Source: Bacteroidota bacterium
Lineage (GTDB): Bacteria; Bacteroidota; Bacteroidia; B-17B0; Aurantibacillaceae
Reading direction: 5' to 3'
DNA length: 64,000 bases
Assembly (NCBI GenBank): GCA_018267655.1
Contig: JAFDYB010000093.1
Span: 1-64,000 of the forward strand
Shown here: one piece after another, positions 43,341 through 53,654 of the stretch
Numbering within the stretch: position 1 is the first letter of the stretch
Layout: each line of letters opens with the position of its first letter
Program-made: the position numbers and the translations under genes
The notes under the pieces: model-generated
Databases searched by the model: none
Told to the model about the DNA's origin: nothing
Seen by the model: only the letters and a program-made list of their open reading frames with translations

Positions 43341-44224
43341 CTAAAAAATATTTAAGCTGGGTTCTACTAATAACACTATCAATAATATGGGGCAGCTCAT
43401 TTATTTTAATGAAACAAGGCCTTAAAGCCTTTGATAGCGAAGAGGTAGCTGCATTACGAATAGCCATTGCATTTATAGTTCTTTTTCCATTTATATTTTT
43501 TCATTTAAAAATTAATTTCAGAAAGTATTTATTAGGCTTATTGCTGATGGGCATTTTAGGCAGCTTTATTCCTGCTTTTTTATTTACAAAATCAGAAACA
43601 AAAATTAGCAGCAGTTTAGCGGGTATGCTAAATGCTCTTACGCCAATATTTACAATATTAATTGGAAGAATTTGGTTAAAACAAAAAATATCTTTTTCAA
43701 AATCAACGGCAATTTTTGTTGGCTTTGTAGCATCTGGCTGCTTAATGGCATTTGATCAAGATAATGCATTAAGCAAAAATATGATTTATGGAGTACTTGT
43801 AATCATAGCAACTTTTTTTTATGGCATTAGCTTAAATAGCATTAAAAAATATTTAAATGATTTAAACTCTGTTGCCTCTACAGCATGGGCATTTACAATA
43901 ATGGGACCATTTGCCATAGCATATTTATTTTCGTTTACTGATTTTACAATACATTTAAAAACAAATCCGGGTGCAGGCTTGTCTTTATTTTATATTTCGA
44001 TATTAGCAATAGTAGGTACAGCTATTTCATTAGCATTGTACAATTACTTAATACAAATTTCAGACACGATTTTTGCCAGTAGCTGTACATATTTAATACC
44101 CGTTGTAGCAATGGCATGGGGTATGCTAGATGGCGAAAACGTGAGTTCAGCTCAAATAGTATCCGTGATTGTTATTATAATTAGCGTTTATTTCATAAAT
44201 AAATCAGAAAACTTGGCAGATTAA
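43325..44224 (+). CDS. DMT-superfamily EamA transporter
   Basis: 299 residues with ten predicted TM helices in two EamA repeats. SIIWGSSFILMKQGLKAF near residue 20 and the second repeat near 150 (GVLVIIATFFYGISLNSIKKYL) are typical of drug/metabolite exporters. The start is TTG 43325 inside the end of the VanZ gene, which implies coupling. The substrate is unknown. The L21 promoter overlaps its last codons. Confidence 0.9.
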   Translation: MQSTLAKKYLSWVLLITLSIIWGSSFILMKQGLKAFDSEEVAALRIAIAFIVLFPFIFFHLKINFRKYLLGLLLMGILGSFIPAFLFTKSETKISSSLAGMLNALTPIFTILIGRIWLKQKISFSKSTAIFVGFVASGCLMAFDQDNALSKNMIYGVLVIIATFFYGISLNSIKKYLNDLNSVASTAWAFTIMGPFAIAYLFSFTDFTIHLKTNPGAGLSLFYISILAIVGTAISLALYNYLIQISDTIFASSCTYLIPVVAMAWGMLDGENVSSAQIVSVIVIIISVYFINKSENLAD

Positions 44225-44243
44225 ATAATTGTTAGTATATTTG
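44213..44243 (+). promoter_or_regulatory. Promoter of the L21-L27 operon
   Basis: TTGG (44213-44216) and TATATTTG (44236-44243) are separated by 19 bases, a full match to the Bacteroidota -33/-7 consensus. The -33 element lies inside the EamA gene. The start ATG follows at 44272. Confidence 0.8.
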
Positions 44244-44271
44244 CGTCCCTTTTTAAACAAAATATATAAAT

Positions 44272-44748
44272 ATGTACGCAATTGTAGAAATAGCCGGGCA
44301 ACAATTTAAAGTGGAACGTGGCAACAAAGTTTACGTTCACCGCCTACAGGCTAAAGAAGGCGATAAACTTGAGTTTGACAAAGTATTACTAGTTGATAAC
44401 GGAGGAAAAGTTCAAGTGGGCACGCCAACATTAGATGGCGCTAGAGTAGCAGCCACAGTAATAGGTAATGCTAAAGGCGATAAAGTATTGGTTTTCAAGA
44501 AAAAACGCCGTAAAACCTATCAAAAAATGAATGGTCACCGCCAATTATTTACTCAAATTTTAATTCAAGGCATATTAGCCAAAGGAGAAACGCTTAAAGA
44601 TGAACTTAAAGTAGAAAAAAAGCAAAAACCCTTAGCTAAAAAAGCTGAAGTTAAAGAAGTAAAGGCAGTTGAAAAAGCGCTTGCTGTAAAAAAGGCTCCT
44701 GCAAAAAAAGCAGCAGCAAAAAAAACAACTAAAAAGAAAGAAGATTAA
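44272..44748 (+). CDS. rplU: 50S ribosomal protein L21 with long basic tail
   Basis: 158 residues. The first 105 are canonical L21 ([25 protein letters not shown], then [26 protein letters not shown]). It binds 23S rRNA in the large subunit. The last 50 residues are a Lys/Ala-rich tail with [13 protein letters not shown]-type repeats, absent from E. coli L21. L27 follows 28 bases later, the standard operon order. Confidence 0.96.
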   Translation: MYAIVEIAGQQFKVERGNKVYVHRLQAKEGDKLEFDKVLLVDNGGKVQVGTPTLDGARVAATVIGNAKGDKVLVFKKKRRKTYQKMNGHRQLFTQILIQGILAKGETLKDELKVEKKQKPLAKKAEVKEVKAVEKALAVKKAPAKKAAAKKTTKKKED

Positions 44749-44776
44749 TTTTTATTCAATTTAAAACTTATAAAAA

Positions 44777-45031
44777 ATGGCACACAAAAAAGGTGAAGGT
44801 TCATCGTCAAACGGTCGCGAGTCGCATAGTAAGCGATTAGGTATTAAAATATTTGGAGGTCAACCATGTATTGCCGGTAACGTTATTGTACGTCAACGCG
44901 GCACAGTTCACCATGCCGGCGAAAATGTGGGCATGGGCAAAGATCACACGCTTTTTGCATTAACCGAAGGAGTTGTTACTTTTAAAAAGAAAAGTAATAA
45001 CAGGAGCTACGTTTCGGTAGTAAAAGCATAA
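44777..45031 (+). CDS. rpmA: 50S ribosomal protein L27
   Basis: 84 residues beginning [22 protein letters not shown], the conserved N-terminus that reaches the peptidyl-transferase centre. [23 protein letters not shown] follows. No cleavable N-terminal extension is present, unlike in Firmicutes. It ends the L21-L27 operon and a terminator follows. Confidence 0.97.
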   Translation: MAHKKGEGSSSNGRESHSKRLGIKIFGGQPCIAGNVIVRQRGTVHHAGENVGMGKDHTLFALTEGVVTFKKKSNNRSYVSVVKA

Positions 45032-45049
45032 TTTTTTTAAAATCTTATT

Positions 45050-45082
45050 AAAAGCCTATCGTTTGTTCGGTGGGCTTTTTTA
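45050..45082 (+). terminator. Intrinsic terminator after rpmA
   Basis: AAAAGCCTATCG pairs with CGGTGGGCTTTT (two G-U pairs) around TTTGTT, then a T run. Confidence 0.85.
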
Positions 45083-45094
45083 ATTTTATACCGT

Positions 45095-46369
45095 ATGTTA
45101 CAAATAAATTATATTCGCGAAAACAAACAAGATGTACTTGATCGCTTGGCAATTAAAAACTTTAAAGATGCCAATGATTTTATTAATTCAATTATCGAAA
45201 AGGATTCTCAACGCAGAACAATTCAAAAAAACAGCGATGATGTAAAAGCAGAAGCAAACCTACTTGCAAAGCAAATTGGTGAGTTAATGAAAAGTGGCAA
45301 AAGAGAAGATGCCGAAGTTATTAAAGCAAAAACAGTTGAACTAAAAAATAAAGAAAGAAAACTTGATGAGGAGTTAGCAGAAACAGAAAAACAAATTCAT
45401 GCACTATTAGTTCAAATACCCAACACACCAAGTAAAAAAGTTCCATTGGGGAAAACTGCAGAAGATAATGAAGTTGTTTTTGAGCATGGAGGTAAGCCGC
45501 AACTCAATGTTGGCGCACTCCCACATTGGGAACTTGCCGCCAAGTACACCCTTATTGATTTTGAATTAGGAGTTAAAATAGCAGGAGCGGGGTTTCCTGT
45601 CTATAAAGGTAAAGGCGCTAAATTGCAGCGCGCATTAATCAATTATTTTTTAGATAAAGCAAACAACGAAGGTTATCATGAAGTGCAGCCGCCTATTGTT
45701 GTAAATGAAGATAGTGGGTACGGAACAGGCCAATTACCGGATAAAGAAGGACAAATGTATCATGTTGGTATTGATAACCTATACTTGATACCAACTGCCG
45801 AAGTGCCGGTAACAAATATATACAGAGATGTTATTATAAGAGAAAACGACTTACCAATTAAAAACTGTGCCTACACACCTTGTTTTAGAAGAGAAGCCGG
45901 AAGTTATGGGAAAGATGTGCGTGGTTTAAACCGCTTACACCAATTTGATAAAGTTGAAATTGTTCAAATAGCACACCCTGAAAAAAGTTATGAAATTTTA
46001 GAGCAAATGCGCGAATATGTTGCCGGAATACTTAAAGAATTAGAACTACCCTTTAGAACTTTAAAATTATGTGGGGGTGATATGAGTTTTGCAAGTGCGT
46101 TAACGTATGACATGGAGGTTTGGAGTGCCGCGCAACAAAGGTGGTTAGAGGTTAGCAGCGTTAGTAATTTTGAAACTTTTCAAACAAATCGCTTAAAATG
46201 CAGGTTTAAAGATGCAAACGGTAAAACACAGTTAGCGCATAGCTTAAATGGCAGTGCCTTGGCATTGCCTCGAATTGTAGCAGCTTTGCTTGAAAACAAT
46301 CAAACAGAAAATGGTATAAAAATTCCAAAAATATTAGTGCCTTATTGTGGTTTTAATATAATTGATTAA
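45095..46369 (+). CDS. serS: Serine--tRNA ligase
   Basis: 424-residue class II synthetase that charges tRNA-Ser and tRNA-Sec. An N-terminal coiled-coil arm (about 30-105) grips the long variable arm of tRNA-Ser. Motif 2 is FRREAGSYGKDVRGLNRLHQF and motif 3 SLNGSALALPRIVAALLEN. Length is normal. The start ATG follows the rpmA terminator by 13 bases. Its stop overlaps the next gene's ATG by one base. Confidence 0.97.
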   Translation: MLQINYIRENKQDVLDRLAIKNFKDANDFINSIIEKDSQRRTIQKNSDDVKAEANLLAKQIGELMKSGKREDAEVIKAKTVELKNKERKLDEELAETEKQIHALLVQIPNTPSKKVPLGKTAEDNEVVFEHGGKPQLNVGALPHWELAAKYTLIDFELGVKIAGAGFPVYKGKGAKLQRALINYFLDKANNEGYHEVQPPIVVNEDSGYGTGQLPDKEGQMYHVGIDNLYLIPTAEVPVTNIYRDVIIRENDLPIKNCAYTPCFRREAGSYGKDVRGLNRLHQFDKVEIVQIAHPEKSYEILEQMREYVAGILKELELPFRTLKLCGGDMSFASALTYDMEVWSAAQQRWLEVSSVSNFETFQTNRLKCRFKDANGKTQLAHSLNGSALALPRIVAALLENNQTENGIKIPKILVPYCGFNIID

Positions 46370-46950
46370 TGTTAAGTAAGTTCATAAGTTTATGTATAAT
46401 GTTTGTTACGCTTACTGCTTGTAATACCGAGCATAAAATTAAAGAAGCGCAAATTAAACGTATAGATAGCTTATTTGCTGTGTTAAACTTAAAACAAAAT
46501 GAATTAAGCCTAACAGACAGTACAACACTTAATAAAGCCATTACAAAATACGATAATTATATTGCTTTTTTAACAGAAAAATTAAACGACACAATTTCTA
46601 AAAATGAAGCAGATAACTTGCAAACCTTTAAAAATAGTGGTTTAAACCTTGAAAAAATTAAATCTAATTTTAAAGTTTTAAATAAACGTTTACTTTTTGT
46701 AAAAAATAGACTTTCAGAACTGAAGCAAATTTGTACGCAAGAAAATTTACCCTCAAAAATAATAGCCAATATATTAAATGAAGAACTTAATCAAATCTCG
46801 TATTTAAGCGCACAAATTACAAATTACCAAAAACAAAGCGCTGTTAATATAGGCGCAATAACTTCATCACTGCCTGGTATAGAAGAATTAATACGACAAA
46901 AAAACAATGGTCTTTTACCAATAATAATAAGTAACACTGTAAGTTTATAA
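46369..46950 (+). CDS. Putative lipoprotein of unknown function
   Basis: 193 residues with a lipoprotein signal (LSKFISLCIMFVTLTAC, lipobox LTAC) and a fully helical, charged body predicted as coiled coil (about 25-145). No domain recognised. It is sandwiched between serS and ybeY with one-base stop-start overlaps at both ends, so it is translated as part of a tight operon. Confidence 0.7.
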   Translation: MLSKFISLCIMFVTLTACNTEHKIKEAQIKRIDSLFAVLNLKQNELSLTDSTTLNKAITKYDNYIAFLTEKLNDTISKNEADNLQTFKNSGLNLEKIKSNFKVLNKRLLFVKNRLSELKQICTQENLPSKIIANILNEELNQISYLSAQITNYQKQSAVNIGAITSSLPGIEELIRQKNNGLLPIIISNTVSL

Positions 46951-47384
46951 TGATAAAATTCATTAACCAATACCCTGATTTTAAAATTAAAAATCAAAAA
47001 GAAATTAAAAATTGGATAACACAAATAATTAAACTTCATAAACGAGAGCTAGGGCAAATTTGTTATGTAATAATGAGCGATACTGATTTGCTTGAATACA
47101 ATAAAAAGCATTTAAACCATAATTATTTTACAGACATAATTACATTTAATTATTGCGAAGGCAAAAAAATAAATAGCGACATTTTAATAAGCATTGACCG
47201 TATTGCAGAAAATGCGTTTAAATTTAACGTACCATTTAACGAAGAGTTATTAAGGGTTTTAATTCACGGAATATTGCATTTATGCGGTTTTAATGATAAA
47301 ACAAAAAACACGTCGGCAATAATGCGCATTAAGGAAAACGAAGCATTAAAAAAGTTCAAATCTAGCTTTGGGCGCAAAGTTTAA
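46950..47384 (+). CDS. ybeY: Endoribonuclease YbeY
   Basis: 144-residue metal-dependent RNase for 16S rRNA 3' maturation and ribosome quality control. The metal site is HGILHLCGFND at residues 106-116, with H106 and H110. The third ligand position is Asp116 where E. coli has His, as I recall for other Bacteroidota. The start ATG overlaps the previous stop. Its last 39 bases overlap the convergent tsaD gene. Confidence 0.92.
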   Translation: MIKFINQYPDFKIKNQKEIKNWITQIIKLHKRELGQICYVIMSDTDLLEYNKKHLNHNYFTDIITFNYCEGKKINSDILISIDRIAENAFKFNVPFNEELLRVLIHGILHLCGFNDKTKNTSAIMRIKENEALKKFKSSFGRKV

Positions 47385-48389
47385 GTTGGCATAATTTTGA
47401 GTTAAGGCATCAAAGTAAGCGCAAATTCCAATCATGGCAGCATTATCTGTGCAGTACTCAAATTTTGGTAAATATACCTCTACATTATTTTTTTTACCAA
47501 AATCACTTAATAAAATTCTTAGCCTACTATTAGCACTAACGCCGCCGGCAATTGCAACGTGCTTTATGTTTTGTGTTTTAACAACTTGCTCTATTTTTAA
47601 TAATAATTGTTCAAGTAAATTTTCTTGAAAAGAAGCGCATAAGTCGTTTAAATTATTAGTTATAAAATTACAATCAATAGCTTGTTGCTTTTGAATAAAA
47701 TATAATAACGAAGTTTTTATGCCGCTAAAACTAAAATCTAAGTTATTTAAGTTGCTTATTGAAAATTTATATTTTTTGGTATTTCCATTTTTTGCTAACC
47801 TATCAATTTCAGGACCGCCGGGATAAGGAAGTCCTAAAATTTTAGCCCCTTTGTCAAAAGCTTCGCCAACAGCATCGTCAATAGTTTGCCCGAGTAATTC
47901 AAAGTTGTAGGGCGAATTTACTTTAATTATTTGTGTGTGCCCGCCGCTAACGGTTAAGCATAAAAATGGAAAAGGAGGTGTTTTTTGAGCATCACTTTCA
48001 ATTAAATGAGCCATTACATGGGCTCGCATGTGATTTATGGTAACAATGGGTATGTTTAAAGCAATGCTTAACGATTTAGCAAAACTGCAGCCTACTAATA
48101 AACTTCCCATGAGTCCGGGGCCTTGAGTTACAGCTAACAAATTAATGTTGCATAAAGGTACCTGAGCTAATTGTAGCGCTTCGTTCACTACTTTAGTAAT
48201 GTTTTTTTCGTGGTCGCGACTGGCTAATTCAGGCACAACACCTCCGTACTTGTTGTGAATTAATTGGGTAGCAGCAACGTTACTTAAAACTTTTTTGTTT
48301 TCCAATATTGCACAGGAAGTGTCATCGCAACTACTTTCAATTGCTAAGATATAAAGGTTAGAACTTTTATGTTTTTTTATTGTTTTCAA
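47346..48389 (-). CDS. tsaD: tRNA N6-adenosine threonylcarbamoyltransferase TsaD
   Basis: 347-residue ASKHA-fold enzyme that moves the threonylcarbamoyl group to A37 of tRNA with TsaB and TsaE. SSCDDTSCAI near residue 18 and the metal-binding NHMRAH near 118 are kept. GGVSANSRLR near 265 belongs to the nucleotide site. The start is TTG 48389 (KTIKKHKSSNLYILAIESS). It diverges from tamB and converges on ybeY with a 39-base overlap. Confidence 0.96.
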   Translation of the reverse strand: MKTIKKHKSSNLYILAIESSCDDTSCAILENKKVLSNVAATQLIHNKYGGVVPELASRDHEKNITKVVNEALQLAQVPLCNINLLAVTQGPGLMGSLLVGCSFAKSLSIALNIPIVTINHMRAHVMAHLIESDAQKTPPFPFLCLTVSGGHTQIIKVNSPYNFELLGQTIDDAVGEAFDKGAKILGLPYPGGPEIDRLAKNGNTKKYKFSISNLNNLDFSFSGIKTSLLYFIQKQQAIDCNFITNNLNDLCASFQENLLEQLLLKIEQVVKTQNIKHVAIAGGVSANSRLRILLSDFGKKNNVEVYLPKFEYCTDNAAMIGICAYFDALTQNYANLNFAPKARFELF

Positions 48390-48421
48390 AGAATTTTTTC
48401 AGTTATATTTAGGCTTAGCCT

Positions 48422-51400
48422 ATGTGGCACAAAGTTAAGAAAATACTTTATCGCTTTGCAGCATATACGTTTTTGCTGTTAACATTGTTATTAATTATAA
48501 TTTTTCTTGTAATTAACTCATACCCATTTCAAACTTGGCTTGGTCAAAAGGCTTCAGCATATATGAGTAAAGAGTGGGGGGTTAAGGTTAATATTAAAAA
48601 AATTGAGATTGATTTAATAGAAAAGATAAATCTTAAAAGCATTATACTTTATGATAAACATGGCGACACCTTATTTTGTGGAAGCATAAACATAGATGTA
48701 AAAAATTATGATATAAAAAACAAAAAATTAAATTTGCGAAGTATTGCTTTAGCAGATGCAACATCAAAATTAGTTCAATATAAAAACGAAAAAGATTTAA
48801 ACTTACAGTTTTTAATAGACTATTTTGACGATGGAACGGTTTCGAGGAAGGGAAGCTCAAAAGATAATTGGCTTGTTGATTTTGGAAATGTTAAGTTAAA
48901 CAACGTTAGTTTTTCTTACATTGATAAAAATTCAGATTCAACAATTACAACTGCGCTTAACTATAGCAATTTGGTGTTTAAAAAAATTAACGCATCAATT
49001 TCTGCTATAAACTTAAAACCGGAGGCCATTGAAGCAAACATAAAACATTTGAGCGCAACCGAGCAATGTGGCTTAATTTTGAATAATTTTTCTTCTAAAG
49101 TAAGGATAAATGATAATGAACTTATTTTAAGTAAGCTTAATATAAAAATGCCTAACTCAATTGTAAACGGCAGGGTAGAGTTTCATTATAACGAATGGAG
49201 TGATTACGTTGATTTTATGGATAATATTTTAATTAAGGCTAATTTAAGAGAAGGCACTTCAGTTAGCTTTTCAGATATTGCTCGTTTTGCAATTGATTTA
49301 AATGGATTAAATAAAGAAGTGAAAATATCGGGCTTGGTTGATGGCTTTGTAAGCGATTTAAAACTTGAAAACTTAAAACTTCAGTTTGCAGAACATACAA
49401 AGTTCGTTGGAAACTTTAACATTACAGGTTTGCCAAACATTGAAACAAGTTACATTAAATTTAATTGTAAAAATTTATCTACTTCTTATTACGATTTAAT
49501 AAAAATCCCTACATATCCCTTTAATGAAAATAAGTTTTTGCCCATTCCATTGATAGTAAAAAATTGGGGTGTTATAAATTATAGAGGCTTTTTTGACGGC
49601 TTTTTAAAAGATTTTATAGCCACGGGTGAACTTAACAGTTTGGCAGGAAAAATTGACACTGATATAAAATTAAAATTAGGAAAAAAACCAAACGAAGTTT
49701 ATTACGAAGGTAAGCTTGTTACAACAAATTTAAATTTAGAGTTAATTACGGGGTTCCAAAAGCTAAATAATTTAAACATGAACGTTAGTGTAAAAGGAAA
49801 AAATATTACGCCTGAAGATATAGACGCAGATTTAAAGGGAACGATAAATACAATTTCGTACAATGGATACACCTATAAAAACATTTTATTAAACGGATTA
49901 TTTAAAGATAAACTATTTAATGGTTTGCTAACAAGCAACGATCCAAATGCAAACTTTGATTTTAACGGAAGCATTAATTTTAAAAACAAATTGCCTGAAA
50001 TGGATTTTATTTCAACGATTAATAATTTAAATTTAACAGAATTAAACCTTATTCAAGGAACAAAAGCTGATAGTGGAATTGTATCGTCGCAGGTGCTAAT
50101 AAATTTAAAAGGCGATAATTTAAATAACTTAACAGGGCATATTAATTTTGATGATACAAAATATAAAACGAAATATAAAATCTATAAATTATCTTCATTT
50201 GATATTGCGCTTGAACAGGAAAATATAGATAAAAGCATAAAATTAACATCATCGTATTTAAATGCAAAAGTGCTCGGAACCTTTAATCTCACAACAATAG
50301 CAAGCTCTGCCAACTCATTCTTAAATAATTATTATCCAACATTTTTTCCAAAGCCACATTCAAACAAAAAATATAACGATAGTCTTTCATTTAGTATAAA
50401 TATTAAAAACTTTAAAACTTTAAGTGAGTTATTTATACCTCAATTAAAGTTAAGTAATGACACAAAAGTGGCAGGGAGTATAAATATTGAAAAAAATAAC
50501 TTTAACCTTAATCTGTATAGCGGAACAATTAACTACAATGGTATTAAAATAAACGATGTTGATTTTACAATAAAAGATAATGACAAAGTGTTAGAGGCAA
50601 CAGCAAAGGGCAAATCAATTCAACTAACAGATAGTTTGGGAATTGAAAATTTTAACTTATGCGCATCGTCAAGAGATAAAAACACCAAATACAACTTTGA
50701 GTATGGAAATATAGAAAACTCAAAAAATAAAGGGCAATTACACGGGCAGTTACTATTTAATAATTCATCTATTTATATTTATCACGACGCACTTGATATT
50801 ACAATTAGTGACAGCACGTGGCGATTAACAACTACAAACCCTACTGTTATTGATACCTCCGGTGAGTTATACATTAATCCATTAGTTTTCCAAAATTTTA
50901 AACAAAGTATTGCAATTGCCGGAATTTTATCAAACAAACCCGGAGATAAATTAGCTCTAACTTTTTCTGACTTGCAACTCAATCAATTTAATCCACTTTT
51001 AAGTGCTTCTAAGCTTAATTTAAAAGGCATTTTAAATGGTAGCGCCAATTTTTATAGAACCGACAATAGTTTAGCTTTACAAAGTGATATTCAAATTAAT
51101 GATTTTAGCTTAAATAACAATAAATTGGGCAAGGTCGAAATAAAAAATAATTATGATTCAAAAGCTAAAACTATTTCAATAGATGGGTACACAAGCCTTA
51201 ATTCAGAAGACACATTAAATATTAAAAAAAATATTTCATTCAATGGTAATTATTATTTAGATGGCAGAGATGAAAGCATAGATATTAATTTTGAAGCAAA
51301 ACCGGCAAATCTTAAAATAATTAACCCTTACATTGAAGGTATATTGACTTTTAACAAAGGCTTAGTTGTTGGAAAGGGAAATGTGCATGGTAACACTTCA

Positions 51401-52888
51401 AATATTAAAATTGATGGAAAACTTCGGTTAGTTGAAAGCGAGGTAAAAGTAGATTTTACAAATGTTGCATACAATGCTGTTGGCGACATTGAAGTTATGC
51501 CCGATCAAATTCGATTTTCTGATTTTAAATTAAATGAAGTAGGCGTACACTCAACGCCTCAAGGAACTTTAAATGGAAACTTTTTTCATTCAAATTTTTC
51601 GAAAATGCAAATTGACTTTGACGTGAATTATAAAAACATGATGGTGTTAAACACTACAATAAAAGAAAATAAAACCTATTACGGAAAAATGTATGGTTCA
51701 GGCAATCTTAATATTTACGGATTTTTAAATAATTTACACATGCTGATAAATTATGAAACGGGAAAAAATAGCAAGTTTATTATGCCATTAGATGGGCCCA
51801 GTGAAATTAGTGAAAATGATTTTGTGAAATTTGTAAAACGCGATACAATTAAAAAAGAGCTAAACGATCGTATTTCAGGTTTTGATTTAGATATGAACAT
51901 TAGGGCAAACCCAGATGCCCAAATGAAAATTATTTTAGATAATAGAACAGGCGATGGACTTAACGTAGCCGGTATTGGCGACATCGAACTAAAAATAAAT
52001 ACACTTGGTAAATTTGAAATGTTTGGTGATTATATTATAACAAATGGAAATTATTTATTTACGCTTGAAAATGTAATAAACAAAAAGTTTGACATTGTTG
52101 AAGGTAGTAATATTAGTTGGAGTGGCGATCCATTAAATGCTGAAATATCGGTAACTACAAGCTATAAACAGCGCGCCTCAATAGCGCCACTACTAAACGA
52201 TACGCTTGATAAAAGTCGTTATATGGTTGATTGTCATTTAAAAATTAAAGACAAACTATTTACACCTAATGTAAATTTTGAATTAGAGTTTCCTACTATT
52301 GACCCAACCAGCAGATCTCGTATCAATAATATATTAACCGATGAAAACGAATTAAACAGACAAGTGTTTTCGTTTTTACTTTTTAGAAGTTTTGTGCCTC
52401 CTGCAATATACAGTGCTAATTCAGGCGGTGTTAGGGCTGGTAGCGCAGCTATATCAACCGGAAGTGAAATGTTAACAAATAAGTTAAATCAATTTTTAAA
52501 TAGCTATGTTGGAAACTTAACCGGAATTTCAGATTTACAACTTGGTTTAAATTATAGAGCAAGCACGCAAAATACAGGGCAAGGTGTTGATTTATCAATG
52601 AGTAAACAATTTATGAATAATAAATTATCGGTAGATGGTAATTTTGGCGTAAATAATAATAGCACAAATTCTCAAAATAGCAGTAATATAATTGGAGATA
52701 TAAACGTGGAATATAAATTAAGTAAAGATGGCCGTTATAAGCTAAAAGGCTATAATAAAACAAATGACAACACTCAAATAAGCGTTGTGGGAGGACCATA
52801 TACACAGGGAATGGGATTTTTTTATAGAGAAGAGTTTGAAACTTGGGCACAATTTGTTAGGCGTATTACTAAAAAGAAACAGAAGTAA
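48422..52888 (+). CDS. TamB-like translocation/assembly protein
   Basis: 1488-residue envelope protein of the TamB/AsmA-like repeating-beta-groove group. One N-terminal TM helix (about 10-32) anchors it in the inner membrane. A long body of repeating beta strands forms a groove thought to carry lipids or help outer-membrane protein assembly. The C-terminal DUF490-type domain (about 1130-1480) includes GDGLNVAGIGDIELKINTLGKFEMFGDYIITNGNYLFTL and RSRINNILTDENELNRQVFSFLLF. No TamA gene is adjacent. It ends 2 bases from the convergent next gene. Confidence 0.9.
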   Translation: MWHKVKKILYRFAAYTFLLLTLLLIIIFLVINSYPFQTWLGQKASAYMSKEWGVKVNIKKIEIDLIEKINLKSIILYDKHGDTLFCGSINIDVKNYDIKNKKLNLRSIALADATSKLVQYKNEKDLNLQFLIDYFDDGTVSRKGSSKDNWLVDFGNVKLNNVSFSYIDKNSDSTITTALNYSNLVFKKINASISAINLKPEAIEANIKHLSATEQCGLILNNFSSKVRINDNELILSKLNIKMPNSIVNGRVEFHYNEWSDYVDFMDNILIKANLREGTSVSFSDIARFAIDLNGLNKEVKISGLVDGFVSDLKLENLKLQFAEHTKFVGNFNITGLPNIETSYIKFNCKNLSTSYYDLIKIPTYPFNENKFLPIPLIVKNWGVINYRGFFDGFLKDFIATGELNSLAGKIDTDIKLKLGKKPNEVYYEGKLVTTNLNLELITGFQKLNNLNMNVSVKGKNITPEDIDADLKGTINTISYNGYTYKNILLNGLFKDKLFNGLLTSNDPNANFDFNGSINFKNKLPEMDFISTINNLNLTELNLIQGTKADSGIVSSQVLINLKGDNLNNLTGHINFDDTKYKTKYKIYKLSSFDIALEQENIDKSIKLTSSYLNAKVLGTFNLTTIASSANSFLNNYYPTFFPKPHSNKKYNDSLSFSINIKNFKTLSELFIPQLKLSNDTKVAGSINIEKNNFNLNLYSGTINYNGIKINDVDFTIKDNDKVLEATAKGKSIQLTDSLGIENFNLCASSRDKNTKYNFEYGNIENSKNKGQLHGQLLFNNSSIYIYHDALDITISDSTWRLTTTNPTVIDTSGELYINPLVFQNFKQSIAIAGILSNKPGDKLALTFSDLQLNQFNPLLSASKLNLKGILNGSANFYRTDNSLALQSDIQINDFSLNNNKLGKVEIKNNYDSKAKTISIDGYTSLNSEDTLNIKKNISFNGNYYLDGRDESIDINFEAKPANLKIINPYIEGILTFNKGLVVGKGNVHGNTSNIKIDGKLRLVESEVKVDFTNVAYNAVGDIEVMPDQIRFSDFKLNEVGVHSTPQGTLNGNFFHSNFSKMQIDFDVNYKNMMVLNTTIKENKTYYGKMYGSGNLNIYGFLNNLHMLINYETGKNSKFIMPLDGPSEISENDFVKFVKRDTIKKELNDRISGFDLDMNIRANPDAQMKIILDNRTGDGLNVAGIGDIELKINTLGKFEMFGDYIITNGNYLFTLENVINKKFDIVEGSNISWSGDPLNAEISVTTSYKQRASIAPLLNDTLDKSRYMVDCHLKIKDKLFTPNVNFELEFPTIDPTSRSRINNILTDENELNRQVFSFLLFRSFVPPAIYSANSGGVRAGSAAISTGSEMLTNKLNQFLNSYVGNLTGISDLQLGLNYRASTQNTGQGVDLSMSKQFMNNKLSVDGNFGVNNNSTNSQNSSNIIGDINVEYKLSKDGRYKLKGYNKTNDNTQISVVGGPYTQGMGFFYREEFETWAQFVRRITKKKQK

Positions 52889-52890
52889 AC

Positions 52891-53538
52891 TTAATACAAA
52901 TCATTTAGCAAAAGATTTAAATGCTCTTTAGATTCATCACCCATATCTAATTTATTACGGGTTAGCCAATTTTGCATTGCAAGCAAAAACGAGTTTTTGT
53001 TGCTTACATACTCAGTAGCAACGGTTAATGTTTTTGATTTGTTTGTAATGAGGTAAAAAACATTGTGTCTAAATTCAACAGTTTTAATTTCAGAAGCAAA
53101 TATTTTTTTCATGCCATCTTCTGCAATTAGTATATAGTTGGCATAAATATTAATAAAACACAAACTCTTTTTATATCTAATAAATGTAACAATGGCCTCA
53201 GTTAGCGAAATAATAAAACATATTGGCATTAAAAACTCCACTTTTGTTTCGGTTGAAATGAGCATTATTCCAAAAATTAAAAAAGCTCCAATTTTAATTG
53301 TTCTAAACATTAAAAAAGAACTTGTTAAATAAGCAAACCTAGTAACGGGGAGCGAGGCTTTAAAAGAAGAGTTTAAAATTTCGTAACAACTTAAAAACAC
53401 ATAAATTAGGCCGGAAATTAATTGAACGCTTAACAATTCTTTAAAGCCAAACCAATTATAATATAAATCAAGTGCCGAAATAATTAACAGAGTAATTAAT
53501 ATGACATTTTTTAATAACGATGCTAACGCCGAACTCAT
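52891..53538 (-). CDS. Membrane protein of unknown function with a C-terminal PH-like domain
   Basis: 215 residues. About four TM helices lie in residues 8-125, then a soluble domain (about 130-190) reads INIYANYILIAEDGMKKIFASEIKTVEFRHNVFYLITN, a strand pattern like bacterial PH or YdbT/DUF304-type domains. I do not recognise a specific family. It is a single minus-strand gene between two plus-strand genes. Confidence 0.6.
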   Translation of the reverse strand: MSSALASLLKNVILITLLIISALDLYYNWFGFKELLSVQLISGLIYVFLSCYEILNSSFKASLPVTRFAYLTSSFLMFRTIKIGAFLIFGIMLISTETKVEFLMPICFIISLTEAIVTFIRYKKSLCFINIYANYILIAEDGMKKIFASEIKTVEFRHNVFYLITNKSKTLTVATEYVSNKNSFLLAMQNWLTRNKLDMGDESKEHLNLLLNDLY

Positions 53539-53654
53539 GCAAATTCAGATTTTGAGATAAAGTTACAAAATTTTAAAGAGACTGTGAGAATATTAAAAAA
53601 TATTTAAAATTATGATTTTATTTAAAGTCTTTTTTATTAAAATTGTACTCTACT

